A stretch of 64,000 nucleotides of DNA from positions 372,001 through 436,000 of the forward strand of contig NZ_JANUCA010000002.1 in NCBI RefSeq assembly GCF_024807145.1. The letters run 5' to 3'. This document shows positions 1 to 8,662 of the stretch, one piece after another. This stretch comes from Microbacterium sp. AK031. Lineage in GTDB: Bacteria; Actinomycetota; Actinomycetes; Actinomycetales; Microbacteriaceae. A program made the position numbers and the translations under genes. The number at the start of each line of letters is the position of its first letter. Within the stretch, counting starts at the first letter, position 1. Below the pieces are notes generated by a model. That model was not told where the DNA came from. It saw only the letters and a program-made list of their open reading frames with translations, and did no database searches.

Positions 1-326
1 TCGTCGTGACGGATGCCGGGCTCCCGATCCCTCCCGGATCCGAACGGATCGACCTCGCCTATCGCCCTGGCGCGCCCGCGTTCTTCGACGTGCTCGACAC
101 CGTGCTCGCCGAGCTCGTCGTCGAGGGCGCGACGGTGTCGGCCGAGGTGGCAGACCGGAGCCCAGAGGTGCTGGCCGCGCTGCGCGAACGGCTGCCCGGG
201 ATCGAGATCGAACTCGTGCAGCACGTCGATTTCAAGAAGGTGACCCACGGCGCCCGCGCCTTCGTGCGCTCCGGAGAATTCACGCCGTACGCCAACGTCA
301 TATTGCACGCGGGGGTTGCGTACTAG
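1..326 (+). CDS. rbsD: D-ribose pyranase RbsD, C-terminal part (5' end outside window)
   Basis: RbsD interconverts pyranose and furanose forms of D-ribose in the cytoplasm so that ribokinase can act. The visible 107 codons carry the family landmarks DAGLPIP at the beginning and RSGE followed by PYANVIL at the end. The frame is open to the window edge, so the GTG at position 6 is internal; the family is about 130-140 residues long, so roughly 25-30 residues are missing. The TAG stop (324-326) is directly followed by the ATG of the GntR gene, so the two are almost certainly co-transcribed as the end of a ribose operon. Confidence 0.9.
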   Translation, partial: VVTDAGLPIPPGSERIDLAYRPGAPAFFDVLDTVLAELVVEGATVSAEVADRSPEVLAALRERLPGIEIELVQHVDFKKVTHGARAFVRSGEFTPYANVILHAGVAY

Positions 327-1145
327 ATGTCCGCCATCTCGACCGACGCGATCGACCGGCACTCCGCCGCGCCGATGTACGACCAGCTGCGCCAGCTCAT
401 CATCGACGGCATCGACAGAGACGGACTGCAGCCCGGCGATCCGCTCCCCGGCGAGCACCGGCTGTGCGAGCGGTACGGTATTTCGCGCACGGTCGTGCGG
501 CAGGCGCTCGCACAGCTCGAGCATGAGGGCCTCGTCGAACGAGTCAAGGGCAAGGGCACGTTCGTGTCGCGTCCACGCACCAGCGAGGCCCTCGTTCACA
601 CCCTGATCGGTCTCTTCGACGACGTCGCGCGACGCGGCGGGCACGTGCACAGCGACATCCTCCGGCACGAGCACGAGGATGCCGACGCCGACGTCGCCGC
701 GGCCCTCGAGGTGCCCGTCGGCACTCCTGTCATCGCACTTGAGCGGCTCCGCCACGTCGATGGCGAGCCGTGGTCGCTCTCCACGACGTGGATGCCCGAT
801 GCCGTCGGCGCCCTCACCCTCGACATCGACCTGTCCGAGGCGTCGCTTTACCGCGTGCTCGCCGAGCACGGCGTCCGCGCGACCGACGGCGTACGCTCAG
901 CGGAGGCGACCGTCGCGACCCACGATCAGGCGCAGCAGCTGGGTGTCAGTGCGGGATCGGCACTGCTGCGGCTGCGCAGCATCAGCCGGGATGCGAACGG
1001 GATGCCGATCGAGTACTTCGTCGCATTGCACCGCGGTGACCGCTCGCGGTTCGAGTTCCGGCTGCGGCAGGAGCAGTCGCAGGCATCGCTGCTCCACGTC
1101 GATGGCGACGGCGGAACGTCGCGTGCGGGTACAGTCTCTCTCTGA
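327..1145 (+). CDS. GntR family regulator, HutC subfamily (UTRA domain)
   Basis: A 272-residue regulator with an N-terminal winged helix (about residues 12-80; motif SRTVVRQALAQLEHEGLVER and the wing KGKGTFVSRP) and a C-terminal UTRA effector domain (about 100-265). UTRA domains bind sugars, sugar phosphates or amino acids and release the repressor from DNA. The start abuts the rbsD stop with no gap, so it is the last gene of that operon. Control of ribose or related pentose uptake is inferred from position only. Confidence 0.88.
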   Translation: MSAISTDAIDRHSAAPMYDQLRQLIIDGIDRDGLQPGDPLPGEHRLCERYGISRTVVRQALAQLEHEGLVERVKGKGTFVSRPRTSEALVHTLIGLFDDVARRGGHVHSDILRHEHEDADADVAAALEVPVGTPVIALERLRHVDGEPWSLSTTWMPDAVGALTLDIDLSEASLYRVLAEHGVRATDGVRSAEATVATHDQAQQLGVSAGSALLRLRSISRDANGMPIEYFVALHRGDRSRFEFRLRQEQSQASLLHVDGDGGTSRAGTVSL

Positions 1146-1172
1146 GGGTGATCGCTCCCCTCGGAAGGGACG

Positions 1173-1460
1173 ATGATGGTCGACGAACAGCCGAGACCCC
1201 CCGCCGAGCCGACGCCGCCGCTGGCTGACCTCAGCACCCGCCCGAGCCCGGTTCCCGGCCCTCTGACGAAGCCGGCGCCCGTCATCCGCGCCCAGAAGAG
1301 GAAGCGCAGGCGTTGGCTGATCCTCGGCGCCGTACTGATCGTGCTGGCAGGTCTGATCGCCGGCGGCATCGCATGGAGCAATTCCCTGCAGGCTGCACCG
1401 CAGAGCGAGCATTCGAGCTCCGCGCTCCGCGGCGAACACGCGGTGCTCCTCGCTGTCTGA
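1173..1460 (+). CDS. small single-pass membrane protein, unknown function
   Basis: A 95-residue protein with a proline-rich N-terminus (residues 1-38), a basic stretch (KRKRRR, about 44-49), one predicted transmembrane helix ([21 protein letters not shown], with a break after [10 protein letters not shown] only for readability; about 50-70) and a short C-terminal tail. By the positive-inside rule the N-terminus should be cytoplasmic. A purine-rich GGAAGGGA sits just upstream of tandem ATG codons. I do not recognise the family. It could be a small envelope protein; there is no operon partner closer than the leaderless gene at 1483. Confidence 0.6.
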   Translation: MMVDEQPRPPAEPTPPLADLSTRPSPVPGPLTKPAPVIRAQKRKRRRWLILGAVLIVLAGLIAGGIAWSNSLQAAPQSEHSSSALRGEHAVLLAV

Positions 1461-1469
1461 CCGCACAGC

Positions 1470-1475
1470 TACGCT
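1470..1475 (+). promoter_or_regulatory. -10 hexamer TACGCT of a probable leaderless promoter
   Basis: TACGCT fits TAnnnT and ends 7 nt before the ATG at 1483. No Shine-Dalgarno sequence precedes that ATG, so transcription probably starts at or next to the start codon. Confidence 0.5.
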
Positions 1476-1482
1476 CGAACCC

Positions 1483-2544
1483 ATGACCTCCTGGACCAGC
1501 ACCGCGATCTCCCTGCTGGAAGCAGATGCCAACCGCAGCGCCGACACGCATCTGCACGTCTTCCCCCTGCCGCTCGAGTGGGGCATCGACCTGTATCTCA
1601 AAGACGAATCCGTGCATCCGACCGGCTCGCTCAAGCACCGTCTGGCCCGCTCATTGCTGCTCTACGGCCTGGTGAACGGACGCATCAACGAGGGCACGAC
1701 GCTGGTCGAGGCATCCAGCGGATCGACTGCCGTGTCAGAGGCGTACTTCGCGCGCATGCTGGGACTCGACTTCGTCACTGTGGTGCCCCGCTCGACCAGC
1801 CCCGAGAAGATCGCGCTGATCGAGTTCTACGGCGGTCGCTGCCACTACGTCGACCGCGCACCCGACATGTACAGCGAGGCCGAGCGTCTGGCGGCAGAGT
1901 GCGGTGGGCACTACCTCGATCAATTCAGCTACGCAGAGCGGGCCACCGACTGGCGCGGCAACAACAACATCGCCGAGAGCGTGTTCAGCCAGCTCTCGCG
2001 CGAACGGCACCCGATCCCGGATTGGATCGTCGTCGGTGCGGGGACCGGCGGAACGAGCGCGACCTTCGGCCGGTATGTGCGCTACCGCCAGCATCCCACC
2101 AAGGTGGCCGTGGTCGACCCGGAAGGTTCCGCCTTCTACGGCGGCTGGAGCACCGGTGCCGCGGACTACACGACCGGCACACCGAGCCGCATCGAGGGCA
2201 TCGGACGGCCACGCGTCGAGCCTTCTTTCGTGCCTGGCGTGATCGACGAGATGCTGCAGATCCCCGATGCCGCATCCATCGCCGCCATCCGCCTGCTCAA
2301 CGAGCGCACCCTGCACTGGGCGGGCGGCTCGACGGGCACTAACCTCGTCGGCGCATTCCAGCTCATCTCGCGGATGCGAGCTTCCGGCAAGAAGGGCAGC
2401 GTCGTCACGCTGATCTGCGACGGCGGCGCCCGCTACGCCGGCACGTACTACTCCGATGAGTGGGTTGCTGAACAGGGCTGGCACCTCGCCCCGCATCGCG
2501 CGCGCATGGATGAGTTCCTCGAGACCGGGGTCTGGTCCGAATGA
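1483..2544 (+). CDS. cds1: PLP-dependent cysteine synthase-family enzyme, likely L-cysteine desulfhydrase (Cds1-like)
   Basis: A 353-residue fold-type II PLP enzyme. The cofactor lysine is expected at K51 in GSLKHR, the substrate loop is EASSGSTA (about 85-92), and the phosphate-binding glycine loop is GAGTGGTSA (about 186-194). A late GGSTGTN and ICDGGARY follow. The overall shape matches the actinobacterial Cds1 branch, which releases sulfide, pyruvate and ammonia from cysteine, rather than classic CysK. It stands alone with its own leaderless promoter; the next gene begins 19 nt later behind another -10-like hexamer. Cysteine synthase or cystathionine beta-synthase activity is the alternative. 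Confidence 0.78.
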   Translation: MTSWTSTAISLLEADANRSADTHLHVFPLPLEWGIDLYLKDESVHPTGSLKHRLARSLLLYGLVNGRINEGTTLVEASSGSTAVSEAYFARMLGLDFVTVVPRSTSPEKIALIEFYGGRCHYVDRAPDMYSEAERLAAECGGHYLDQFSYAERATDWRGNNNIAESVFSQLSRERHPIPDWIVVGAGTGGTSATFGRYVRYRQHPTKVAVVDPEGSAFYGGWSTGAADYTTGTPSRIEGIGRPRVEPSFVPGVIDEMLQIPDAASIAAIRLLNERTLHWAGGSTGTNLVGAFQLISRMRASGKKGSVVTLICDGGARYAGTYYSDEWVAEQGWHLAPHRARMDEFLETGVWSE

Positions 2545-2550
2545 TCCCGC

Positions 2551-2556
2551 TACCCT
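2551..2556 (+). promoter_or_regulatory. -10 hexamer TACCCT of a probable leaderless promoter
   Basis: TACCCT ends 6 nt before the ATG at 2563 and there is no Shine-Dalgarno sequence. This suggests the ACT gene has its own transcript despite the short gap to the preceding gene. Confidence 0.45.
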
Positions 2557-2562
2557 GACGGC

Positions 2563-3069
2563 ATGACCACTCTGATCCTCACCGTCGCCGGATCCGACCG
2601 CCCCGGGCTCGTCGCAGCCGTCGCCGACGTCGTCGACGCCCACGGCGGCAACTGGGAGAACAGTCAGCTCGCCGAACTCGCCGGAGTCTTCGCCGGGGTC
2701 ATCCAGGTGTCTGTGACACCCGAGCGTCAGGACGAACTCACTTCGGCGTTGCATGCACTGGACGGCTTGCTCACGGTCGCCGTGCACACCGGATCGGATG
2801 CGGCGGCCACCGCCGCACAGCCGATATCACTGCAGATCCTCGGCAACGACCGGCCCGGCATCGTCCGCGAGGTGTCTGCGGTGCTGAAGGCGCACGGCGT
2901 CAGCATCGAGCGGATCGACACCGAGACGAAGGATGCCGCGATGGCCGGCGGCCGCCTCTTCGAGGCATCCGTGACGGCTGAGGTGCCGGCATCCGCTGAT
3001 CTCGACGCGCTGCGCGCAGATCTCGAGCGACTCACGTCAGAGCTTCAGGTCGACATCACGCTGGCCTGA
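2563..3069 (+). CDS. tandem ACT-domain protein, GcvR-like
   Basis: A 168-residue protein made of two ACT modules: residues about 3-75 (VAGSDRPGLVAAVADVVDAHGGN) and about 87-165 (LGNDRPGIVREVSAVLKAHGV). ACT domains bind small ligands, usually amino acids. This arrangement matches the glycine-cleavage regulator GcvR and related stand-alone ACT proteins, which have no catalytic domain. No gcv genes are nearby, so a role in glycine control is only a family-level suggestion. It ends at a structure shared with the convergent aldo-keto reductase gene. Confidence 0.75.
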   Translation: MTTLILTVAGSDRPGLVAAVADVVDAHGGNWENSQLAELAGVFAGVIQVSVTPERQDELTSALHALDGLLTVAVHTGSDAAATAAQPISLQILGNDRPGIVREVSAVLKAHGVSIERIDTETKDAAMAGGRLFEASVTAEVPASADLDALRADLERLTSELQVDITLA

Positions 3070-3072
3070 CGC

Positions 3073-3149
3073 CGACGCCCCCTCCCACCGGCGAGGCCCT
3101 CTCGTACCGACGCGGATACGGGGGGCCTCGACGACAACAGGGGGCGTCG
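3073..3149. terminator. nested inverted repeat, probable bidirectional terminator
   Basis: CGACGCCCCCT (3073-3083) pairs perfectly with AGGGGGCGTCG (3139-3149). Inside it CGAGGCCC pairs with GGGCCTCG. It lies exactly between two convergent stop codons, but no clear T-run follows either arm. Confidence 0.5.
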
Positions 3150-3167
3150 CCTGACGGCGCGCCAGGC

Positions 3168-4181
3168 TCAGACCAGGCGCGACTTCGGCGAGACCGAGTA
3201 CGTGCCCTCCGCATCGCGGTTGACCGTGTCGCCCAGGGCCGCGTCGATCGCTGCCAGGGTGTCGGCGTCGAGGGTCACACCGGATGCCTTGACCGTCTCG
3301 GCGAGCTGTTCGGGACGGGATGCCCCGACCAGAGCCGCCGCGACGTTCTTGTTCTGCAGCACCCAGGCGATCGCGAGCTGCGGCATCGAGATTCCGGCCT
3401 GCTCGGCGATGGGCTTGAGCTTCTGCACCGCGGTGAGGATCTCGTCGCGCAGGAAGCCCTTGATGAAATCGGCGCCGCTGTGCGGGTCGGTCGCGCGCGA
3501 GCCGTCGGGAACCGGCTGGCCCGGCAGGTATTTTCCGCTGAGAACGCCCTGAGCCATGGGCGACCAGACGATCTGCGAGATTCCGAGCTCTTCGGATGCC
3601 GGGACGACCTTGCCCTCGATCACGCGGTGCAGCATCGAGTACTGCGGCTGGTTCGAGATGAGCTGCACACCGAGCTGCTTGGCGAGGGCGTGACCTTCGC
3701 GCAGCTGCTCGGCCGTCCACTCGCTGACGCCGATGTACAGCGCCTTGCCCTGTCGGACGACGTCGGCGAATGCCTGGAACGTCTCCTCGAGCGGGGTCTC
3801 GTAGTCGAAGCGGTGCGCCTGGTAGAGGTCGACGTAGTCGGTGCCGAGTCGCGTGAGCGATCCGTTGATCGACTCGAGGATGTGCTTGCGGCTCAGCCCG
3901 GTGTCGTTCGGCCCCTTGGGACCGGTCGGGAAGTAGACCTTCGTGAAGATCTCCAGACCTTCGCGGCGCTGACCCTCCAGCGCCTTGCCGAGCACGACCT
4001 CCGCGGCGGTGTTCGCGTACGTGTCCGCGGTGTCGAACGTCGTGATACCGGCATCCAATGCCGCGTGCACGGTCTTCACCGCGGCGTCGTCACCGACCTG
4101 CGATGCGTGAGTGACCCAGTTGCCGTAGGTGATCTCAGAGACCTTGAGACCGCTGTTGCCGAGATAGCGATAGTTGACCAT
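3168..4181 (-). CDS. aldo-keto reductase
   Basis: A 337-residue NADPH-dependent TIM-barrel oxidoreductase. The catalytic tetrad is visible: Asp and Tyr in TFDTADTY (about residues 49-56), Lys in IFTKVYF (about 79) and His in YQAHRFD (about 120). The C-terminal segment GASRPEQL binds the cofactor phosphate. The family resembles the Kv-beta/YghZ branch that reduces aldehydes and ketones; the substrate is unknown. It lies downstream of the FadR-type regulator gene on the same strand but has its own leaderless -10 (TAGCGT, 4188-4193). Confidence 0.88.
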   Translation of the reverse strand: MVNYRYLGNSGLKVSEITYGNWVTHASQVGDDAAVKTVHAALDAGITTFDTADTYANTAAEVVLGKALEGQRREGLEIFTKVYFPTGPKGPNDTGLSRKHILESINGSLTRLGTDYVDLYQAHRFDYETPLEETFQAFADVVRQGKALYIGVSEWTAEQLREGHALAKQLGVQLISNQPQYSMLHRVIEGKVVPASEELGISQIVWSPMAQGVLSGKYLPGQPVPDGSRATDPHSGADFIKGFLRDEILTAVQKLKPIAEQAGISMPQLAIAWVLQNKNVAAALVGASRPEQLAETVKASGVTLDADTLAAIDAALGDTVNRDAEGTYSVSPKSRLV

Positions 4182-4187
4182 GGCTCA

Positions 4188-4193
4188 ACGCTA
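4188..4193 (-). promoter_or_regulatory. -10 hexamer TAGCGT (minus strand), leaderless promoter of the aldo-keto reductase gene
   Basis: Read on the minus strand, TAGCGT ends 6 nt before the ATG at 4181. No Shine-Dalgarno sequence is present. Confidence 0.5.
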
Positions 4194-4256
4194 GCGGCTG
4201 ACGAAACGGCGAGGGCGCGTTGCGTCGCGCTTCGTCATCTGCAGGTCACCGATGCG

Positions 4257-4943
4257 TCATCTCTGCGTCGGCGTCTGGTGCTTTCGCAGCCAGAACTCCG
4301 TCTGCGCGACGTGCCCCGCAGCGGCGGCCGAGGCGGCGACGGGATCGCGCGCCTCGAGCCCGCGCAGGATCGACCGATGTCCGGCGTCGGAGAGCAGTTT
4401 GATCTGTGCAGCGTCGTCGGTCGTGAAGATCCGGTAGGCCCGCGAGCGCGCCCGCAGCACATCGAGGAGCATCGCGAGAGCGTCGTTGCCCGCGATGTCT
4501 GCGATGGCGGAGTGGAACTCATGATCGAGTTCTGAGAGCTCGTCGTCGTCGGTGACTGCTTCCAGTCGGTCGAGCAAGGCGTCCAGCCGTTCGATCGTCT
4601 CGACGTCGACCCTGGCCGCTGCGAGACTCGCGGCGTGTGCTTCCAGTGCACGGCGCAGCTCGTACAGCTCGATGATCGAGTCCAAGGGCAGCAGGCCCAC
4701 GGTGAGGCCGAGCCCCTTGATCAGATCGGCGGCGTGCAGCTCGGAGACGTAGCTGCCCGAGCCGTGTCGCGTGTCGATCACGCCGAGCGCTGCAAGCGTT
4801 CGGATGGCCTCGCGGAGCGGACCGCGAGATACGCCGAGCCGTTCGCACAGTTCACCTTCACTGGGCAATCGATCACCGGGGCGCAGATCACCGTCGGCGA
4901 TCAACGCACGCAGTCCGTGCAGGGCCGTCTCCATCGCGCCCAT
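4257..4943 (-). CDS. GntR family regulator, FadR subfamily (FCD domain)
   Basis: About 228 residues from the chosen ATG at 4943 (MGAMETALHG). The frame is open to 5018, but those extra codons (RCPRGRLRLWVG) look non-coding, and a purine-rich AGAGAGAGCAGG precedes 4943. The winged helix covers residues 5-70 (SRGPLREAIRTLAALGVI, HGSGSYV). The helical FCD effector domain follows (about 85-225) with metal-ligand-type residues in ELDHEFHSAIA and a later HRSIL. The gene is divergent from the aminotransferase-ABC operon at 5131, and two GntR-type operators sit between, so it most likely controls that operon and itself. Confidence 0.85.
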   Translation of the reverse strand: MGAMETALHGLRALIADGDLRPGDRLPSEGELCERLGVSRGPLREAIRTLAALGVIDTRHGSGSYVSELHAADLIKGLGLTVGLLPLDSIIELYELRRALEAHAASLAAARVDVETIERLDALLDRLEAVTDDDELSELDHEFHSAIADIAGNDALAMLLDVLRARSRAYRIFTTDDAAQIKLLSDAGHRSILRGLEARDPVAASAAAAGHVAQTEFWLRKHQTPTQR

Positions 4944-5016
4944 GTGCCTGCTCTCTCTCGGGCGCTGTACCGCGCCGACCCACAGTCGGAGTCTGCCGCG
5001 CGGACACCGGTGCGCC

Positions 5017-5033
5017 AAGTTGTATTACGACTT
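5017..5033. promoter_or_regulatory. FadR-type operator 1
   Basis: AAGTTGTATTACGACTT is a near-palindrome and contains TTGTATTACGA, which fits the FadR-subfamily pattern TnGTnnnACnA. It lies between the divergent regulator and the aminotransferase gene. Confidence 0.6.
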
Positions 5034-5079
5034 CGCTAAATATACGTCTCAGAATCGCCTTTCTCGGCATCCTGTGGCA

Positions 5080-5096
5080 AAGTTGTGCAACAAGTT
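5080..5096. promoter_or_regulatory. FadR-type operator 2
   Basis: AAAGTTGTGCAACAAGTT contains TTGTGCAACAA (5083-5093), again TnGTnnnACnA, and shares AAGTTGT with operator 1, about 63 bp away. It lies 35 bp upstream of the aminotransferase start. Confidence 0.6.
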
Positions 5097-5130
5097 CCCC
5101 CTTTGATCGACCTTCTCCGAACGAGGCACC

Positions 5131-6351
5131 ATGCAGCAGCCGACATCCACCATCGCCCCGGTGCACCTGGCATCTGGCATGCGTGCCCGTGACGCCTGGC
5201 CCCTCGACCCTGCGATCATCCACCTCAACCACGGCTCGTTCGGCGCTGTCCCGACCGAGGTCGTCCAGCATCAGAACGAGCTGCGCGCGCAAGCCGATCG
5301 CAGCCCCGTCGGGTGGTTCCCCCGAATTGCAGAACGCGTGGCGGATGCTCGCACCAGCGTCGCCCCGTTCGTCGGCGCCCGTGCGGAGGACACCGCGTTC
5401 GTGCCGAACGCCTCAGCCGCCGCGACCGTCGTCTACAACAGCCTCCGCCTCGCCACCGGTGACGAGATCCTCGTCACCGACCACGGCTACGGCGCGGTCA
5501 CGATGGGGGCGGCCCGACTCGCTCGACGCTTCGGTGCGCAGGTGCGCGCCGTGCACGTACCGCTGTTCGCCGCTGCCGATGAGGTCGTCGAGCTCTTCCG
5601 CCAGGCGATCACCGAGCGCACGCGCCTGATCGTCGTCGACCAGATCACCTCACCCACTGCCCGCGTGCTGCCCACGGCAGAGATCACCGCGCTCGCCCGA
5701 GACCGCGGGATCCGCGTGCTCGTCGACGGCGCGCACGCACCCGGACTCGTCGCAGACGCCGCGACTGTCGGCGGCGGCGATTGGTGGTTCGGCAACCTGC
5801 ACAAGTGGCCCTGTGCTCCGCGCGGCTCGGCGGTTCTCGTCACGGCCGATCCCGACCGGCAGGAACTCTGGCCCCTCATCGACTCCTGGGGAGCACCCGA
5901 GCCCTACCCCGGTCGCTTCGACACGCAGGGCACGATCGATGGGACCACCTACATCAGCACCCCCGCTGCCATCGAGTTCATCGAACGCGAGTACACCTGG
6001 GAGCGCACGCGCTCCACGATGCGCGAGCTCGCCGACGTCGGTGCGCAGATGATCGCAGACGCCGTGCAGCCCTATGTCGCCGATGAGGCGCTCGTGCAGC
6101 TGCCCGCAGCGGTCGATGCCATGCGGCTCATCCGCCTGCCCGACGGCCTCGGCAAGACACGCGAAGAGGCGGACGACCTGCGGATGACGCTGTTCGATCG
6201 CGTCGGCGTCGAGACGGCGTTCACGAGCTTCGAAGGCCGCGGCTACTACCGCCTCTCCGTGCACCTCTACACCGAGGTGAGCGACTTCGAAGCGTTCGTC
6301 GAACGCTGCATCCCCGAGATCCTCCGCGCGGCCGAGTCCGCAGCATCCTGA
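5131..6351 (+). CDS. class V aminotransferase, isopenicillin-N epimerase-like
   Basis: A 406-residue PLP fold-type I enzyme. LNHGSFGAVP near residue 29 is typical of the CefD-like branch, VDGAHAPG holds the PLP-pairing Asp, and the Schiff-base lysine is expected at K225 in NLHKWPCAP. Relatives are epimerases, desulfurases or lyases acting on small amino-acid-like substrates; the true substrate is unknown. A GAGG Shine-Dalgarno precedes the ATG. It begins an operon with a solute-binding lipoprotein and two permeases, so it probably acts on the imported compound. This suggests an amino-containing substrate rather than a plain sugar. Confidence 0.8.
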   Translation: MQQPTSTIAPVHLASGMRARDAWPLDPAIIHLNHGSFGAVPTEVVQHQNELRAQADRSPVGWFPRIAERVADARTSVAPFVGARAEDTAFVPNASAAATVVYNSLRLATGDEILVTDHGYGAVTMGAARLARRFGAQVRAVHVPLFAAADEVVELFRQAITERTRLIVVDQITSPTARVLPTAEITALARDRGIRVLVDGAHAPGLVADAATVGGGDWWFGNLHKWPCAPRGSAVLVTADPDRQELWPLIDSWGAPEPYPGRFDTQGTIDGTTYISTPAAIEFIEREYTWERTRSTMRELADVGAQMIADAVQPYVADEALVQLPAAVDAMRLIRLPDGLGKTREEADDLRMTLFDRVGVETAFTSFEGRGYYRLSVHLYTEVSDFEAFVERCIPEILRAAESAAS

Positions 6352-6395
6352 CCCGAATCCCCGAGAACAATCACCACACACGAAAGAGGTACGTC

Positions 6396-7709
6396 ATGAA
6401 GCGCACTCGTCTGACGACGATCGCCGGCGTGGGCACAGTCGCCCTGCTGGCCCTGACCGCATGTTCGGGCGGCGGCTCCGATTCCTCCGGCGACGGCGGC
6501 GACGTCGAGCTGCAGATGGTCGAGAGCCTGACCAACCCCGCGCGCACCGAACTGCTGCGCGGCCTGCTCGATGACTTCGAGGCCGCGAACCCCGGCGTCA
6601 CAGTCAAGCTGGTCTCGCCGCCCACCGAGCAGGCCGACCAGACCATCCAGCAGATGCTGCAGTCCGGTTCTGGTGTCGACGTGCTCGAGGTGCGCGACAT
6701 CACCGTCGGTCCGTTCTCGAACAACGGATGGCTGTATGACATGAGCGATGAGCTCGCGAGCTGGGACGGCTGGGATGCCCTGACCGACAATGCGAAGGCC
6801 GTTGCCGAGGGCGAAGGCGAGAGCTACTTCGTCCCCTACGGCTTCTACGGGCTGTCGCTGTTCTACCGCACCGATCTCGTCGAAGAGGCCGGGTTCGACG
6901 GGCCTCCCACCAGCTGGGAAGAGCTCCTCGAGCAGGCGTCAGCCATCCAGGACCCGACGAACAACACGTACGGCTACGCGTTCCGCGGCGGCCAGAACGG
7001 CAACACGAACGTGGTCGCCGCCATCGAGGCCTACCTCGTCGACGACCTCGATCCGAGCAACGCCTTCCTCCTCGAAGACGGTTCGACGATCTTCGCGGCG
7101 CCTGAGGCGCAGGATGCCGTCGACACGTACTTCGACCTGTTCGAGCAGGGTTCGCCGCCCTCTGCTGTCTCGTGGGGCTACCCCGAGATGGTGGCCGGCT
7201 TCACGAACGGCTCGACCGCGTTCCTGCTGCAGGACCCGGAAGTCATCGCGACCGTGCAGGAGTCGAACCTCACCGAGGACCAGTGGGACACCGCACCCCT
7301 GCTGACCGGCCCTGACGGCAAGGCGGCGCAGCCCCTCGCAGTCGCCGGCTGGGGTGTCGCCGAGGCGAGTAAGCACAAGGATGCCGCTGTCGAACTCGTC
7401 GAGTTCCTCTCCTCTGCTGAACCCGCCACCGAGTTCGCGCAGGCCAACAGCCTCGTGCCGATCATCGCCGAAGCATCCGACGACGAGTTCTACTCGACCG
7501 GCCCGTGGACGAGCTACGTCACGATGACCGAGAATCCGGACACCTACGTCAACGTGCAGCAGCCGCGCGGCGTGAGCTGGTGGAGCGAGTGGATTCAGAA
7601 ATCCGACCAGGACGTGCAGAACGTGCTGCTCGGCAACATGACCACGGCCGAACTGCTCGAGTCGTGGGATGCGTACTGGGTCAAGAAGTACGCCTCTGAA
7701 AAGGGCTGA
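6396..7709 (+). CDS. ABC transporter solute-binding lipoprotein, sugar type (SBP family 1)
   Basis: A 437-residue extracellular binding protein. A signal peptide ends in the lipobox LLALTACSGG (Cys about residue 23), followed by a low-complexity Gly/Ser/Asp linker and a MalE-like periplasmic-binding fold. It delivers its ligand to the permeases encoded immediately downstream (2-nt gap). Signature regions include SGVDVLEV, PYGFYGLSLFYRTDL and WGVAEASKHKDAA. The ligand class is normally oligosaccharide or sugar derivative, but the co-operonic aminotransferase leaves this open. A GAGG Shine-Dalgarno precedes the ATG. Confidence 0.9.
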   Translation: MKRTRLTTIAGVGTVALLALTACSGGGSDSSGDGGDVELQMVESLTNPARTELLRGLLDDFEAANPGVTVKLVSPPTEQADQTIQQMLQSGSGVDVLEVRDITVGPFSNNGWLYDMSDELASWDGWDALTDNAKAVAEGEGESYFVPYGFYGLSLFYRTDLVEEAGFDGPPTSWEELLEQASAIQDPTNNTYGYAFRGGQNGNTNVVAAIEAYLVDDLDPSNAFLLEDGSTIFAAPEAQDAVDTYFDLFEQGSPPSAVSWGYPEMVAGFTNGSTAFLLQDPEVIATVQESNLTEDQWDTAPLLTGPDGKAAQPLAVAGWGVAEASKHKDAAVELVEFLSSAEPATEFAQANSLVPIIAEASDDEFYSTGPWTSYVTMTENPDTYVNVQQPRGVSWWSEWIQKSDQDVQNVLLGNMTTAELLESWDAYWVKKYASEKG

Positions 7710-7711
7710 CC

Positions 7712-8662
7712 ATGACGTTGCTGACACGTTCGGGGCGCTCCACCGGTGAATCCGGTGGGGCCGCCCCGGCGCGGCCGGGAAAGCGCGTCTTTCGCAGCAG
7801 GCACGCCTGGACGATCTTCGCCTTCCTGGCTCCTGCCATCCTGTTCGTCTGCTGGTTCACCTACTACCCGATGCTTCAGGGCGTCCGCATGGCGTTCCAT
7901 GACTGGAATCTGTGGGATCTGACATCGACCCCGTTCGTCGGATTCGACAACTTCACCCGCATCTTCAGCGATCCGGTCTTCCCGCAGGTCGCATGGAACT
8001 CCGTGCTCTGGGTCATCGGCTCGCTCGTGCCGCAGTTCGTCATCGGGTTCCTGATCGCGCTCGCACTTCGCACGCGATTCCGCTTCCGCGGCGTGTACCA
8101 GGCTCTGGTGTTCTTCCCATGGGCGGTGTCCGGCTTCCTGATCGGGATGCTGTTCCGCTGGATGTTCAACGCCGAGTTCGGCGTCATCAACGACCTGCTG
8201 ATGAAGACGGGGCTCATCGACGCCCCGCTGCCGTGGCTCGCCGACCCGAAGCTCGCTATGGTCGCGGTGATCGTCGCGAACATCTGGTACGGCGTGACGT
8301 TCTTCGCGATCATGATCCTCGCCGCGCTCCAGTCGGTGCCGGATGAGATGCTCGAGGCCGCGAGTCTCGATGGCGCGGGCAAGCTCCGCCAGCTGTTCTC
8401 GGTGATCATCCCCTACATCCGGATGACCCTGATGCTGACCGTGCTGCTGCGGGTGATCTGGATCTTCAACTTCCCGGACATCATCTGGGCGATGACGAGG
8501 GGCGGACCGGCGAATCAGACCCACATCATCACGACCTGGATGATCAATTACACCCAGCAGGGCAACTACGGCATCGCGAGCGCGATCGGCTTGATCGTCG
8601 TCGGCTTCCTGTTCGTGTTCTGCGCCTTCTACCTGATGGCGATGAGGAGGGCCAACCGATGA
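7712..8662 (+). CDS. ABC transporter permease, MalF type
   Basis: A 316-residue inner-membrane subunit with six predicted helices, beginning with TIFAFLAPAILFVCWFTYY. The cytoplasmic EAA loop (EMLEAASLDGAGKLRQLF, about residues 212-229) docks the ATPase. It is translationally coupled to the next permease by an ATGA overlap at 8659-8662. No ATPase gene lies in this operon, so the complex probably uses a shared MsmK/MsiK-type ATPase encoded elsewhere. Confidence 0.92.
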   Translation: MTLLTRSGRSTGESGGAAPARPGKRVFRSRHAWTIFAFLAPAILFVCWFTYYPMLQGVRMAFHDWNLWDLTSTPFVGFDNFTRIFSDPVFPQVAWNSVLWVIGSLVPQFVIGFLIALALRTRFRFRGVYQALVFFPWAVSGFLIGMLFRWMFNAEFGVINDLLMKTGLIDAPLPWLADPKLAMVAVIVANIWYGVTFFAIMILAALQSVPDEMLEAASLDGAGKLRQLFSVIIPYIRMTLMLTVLLRVIWIFNFPDIIWAMTRGGPANQTHIITTWMINYTQQGNYGIASAIGLIVVGFLFVFCAFYLMAMRRANR

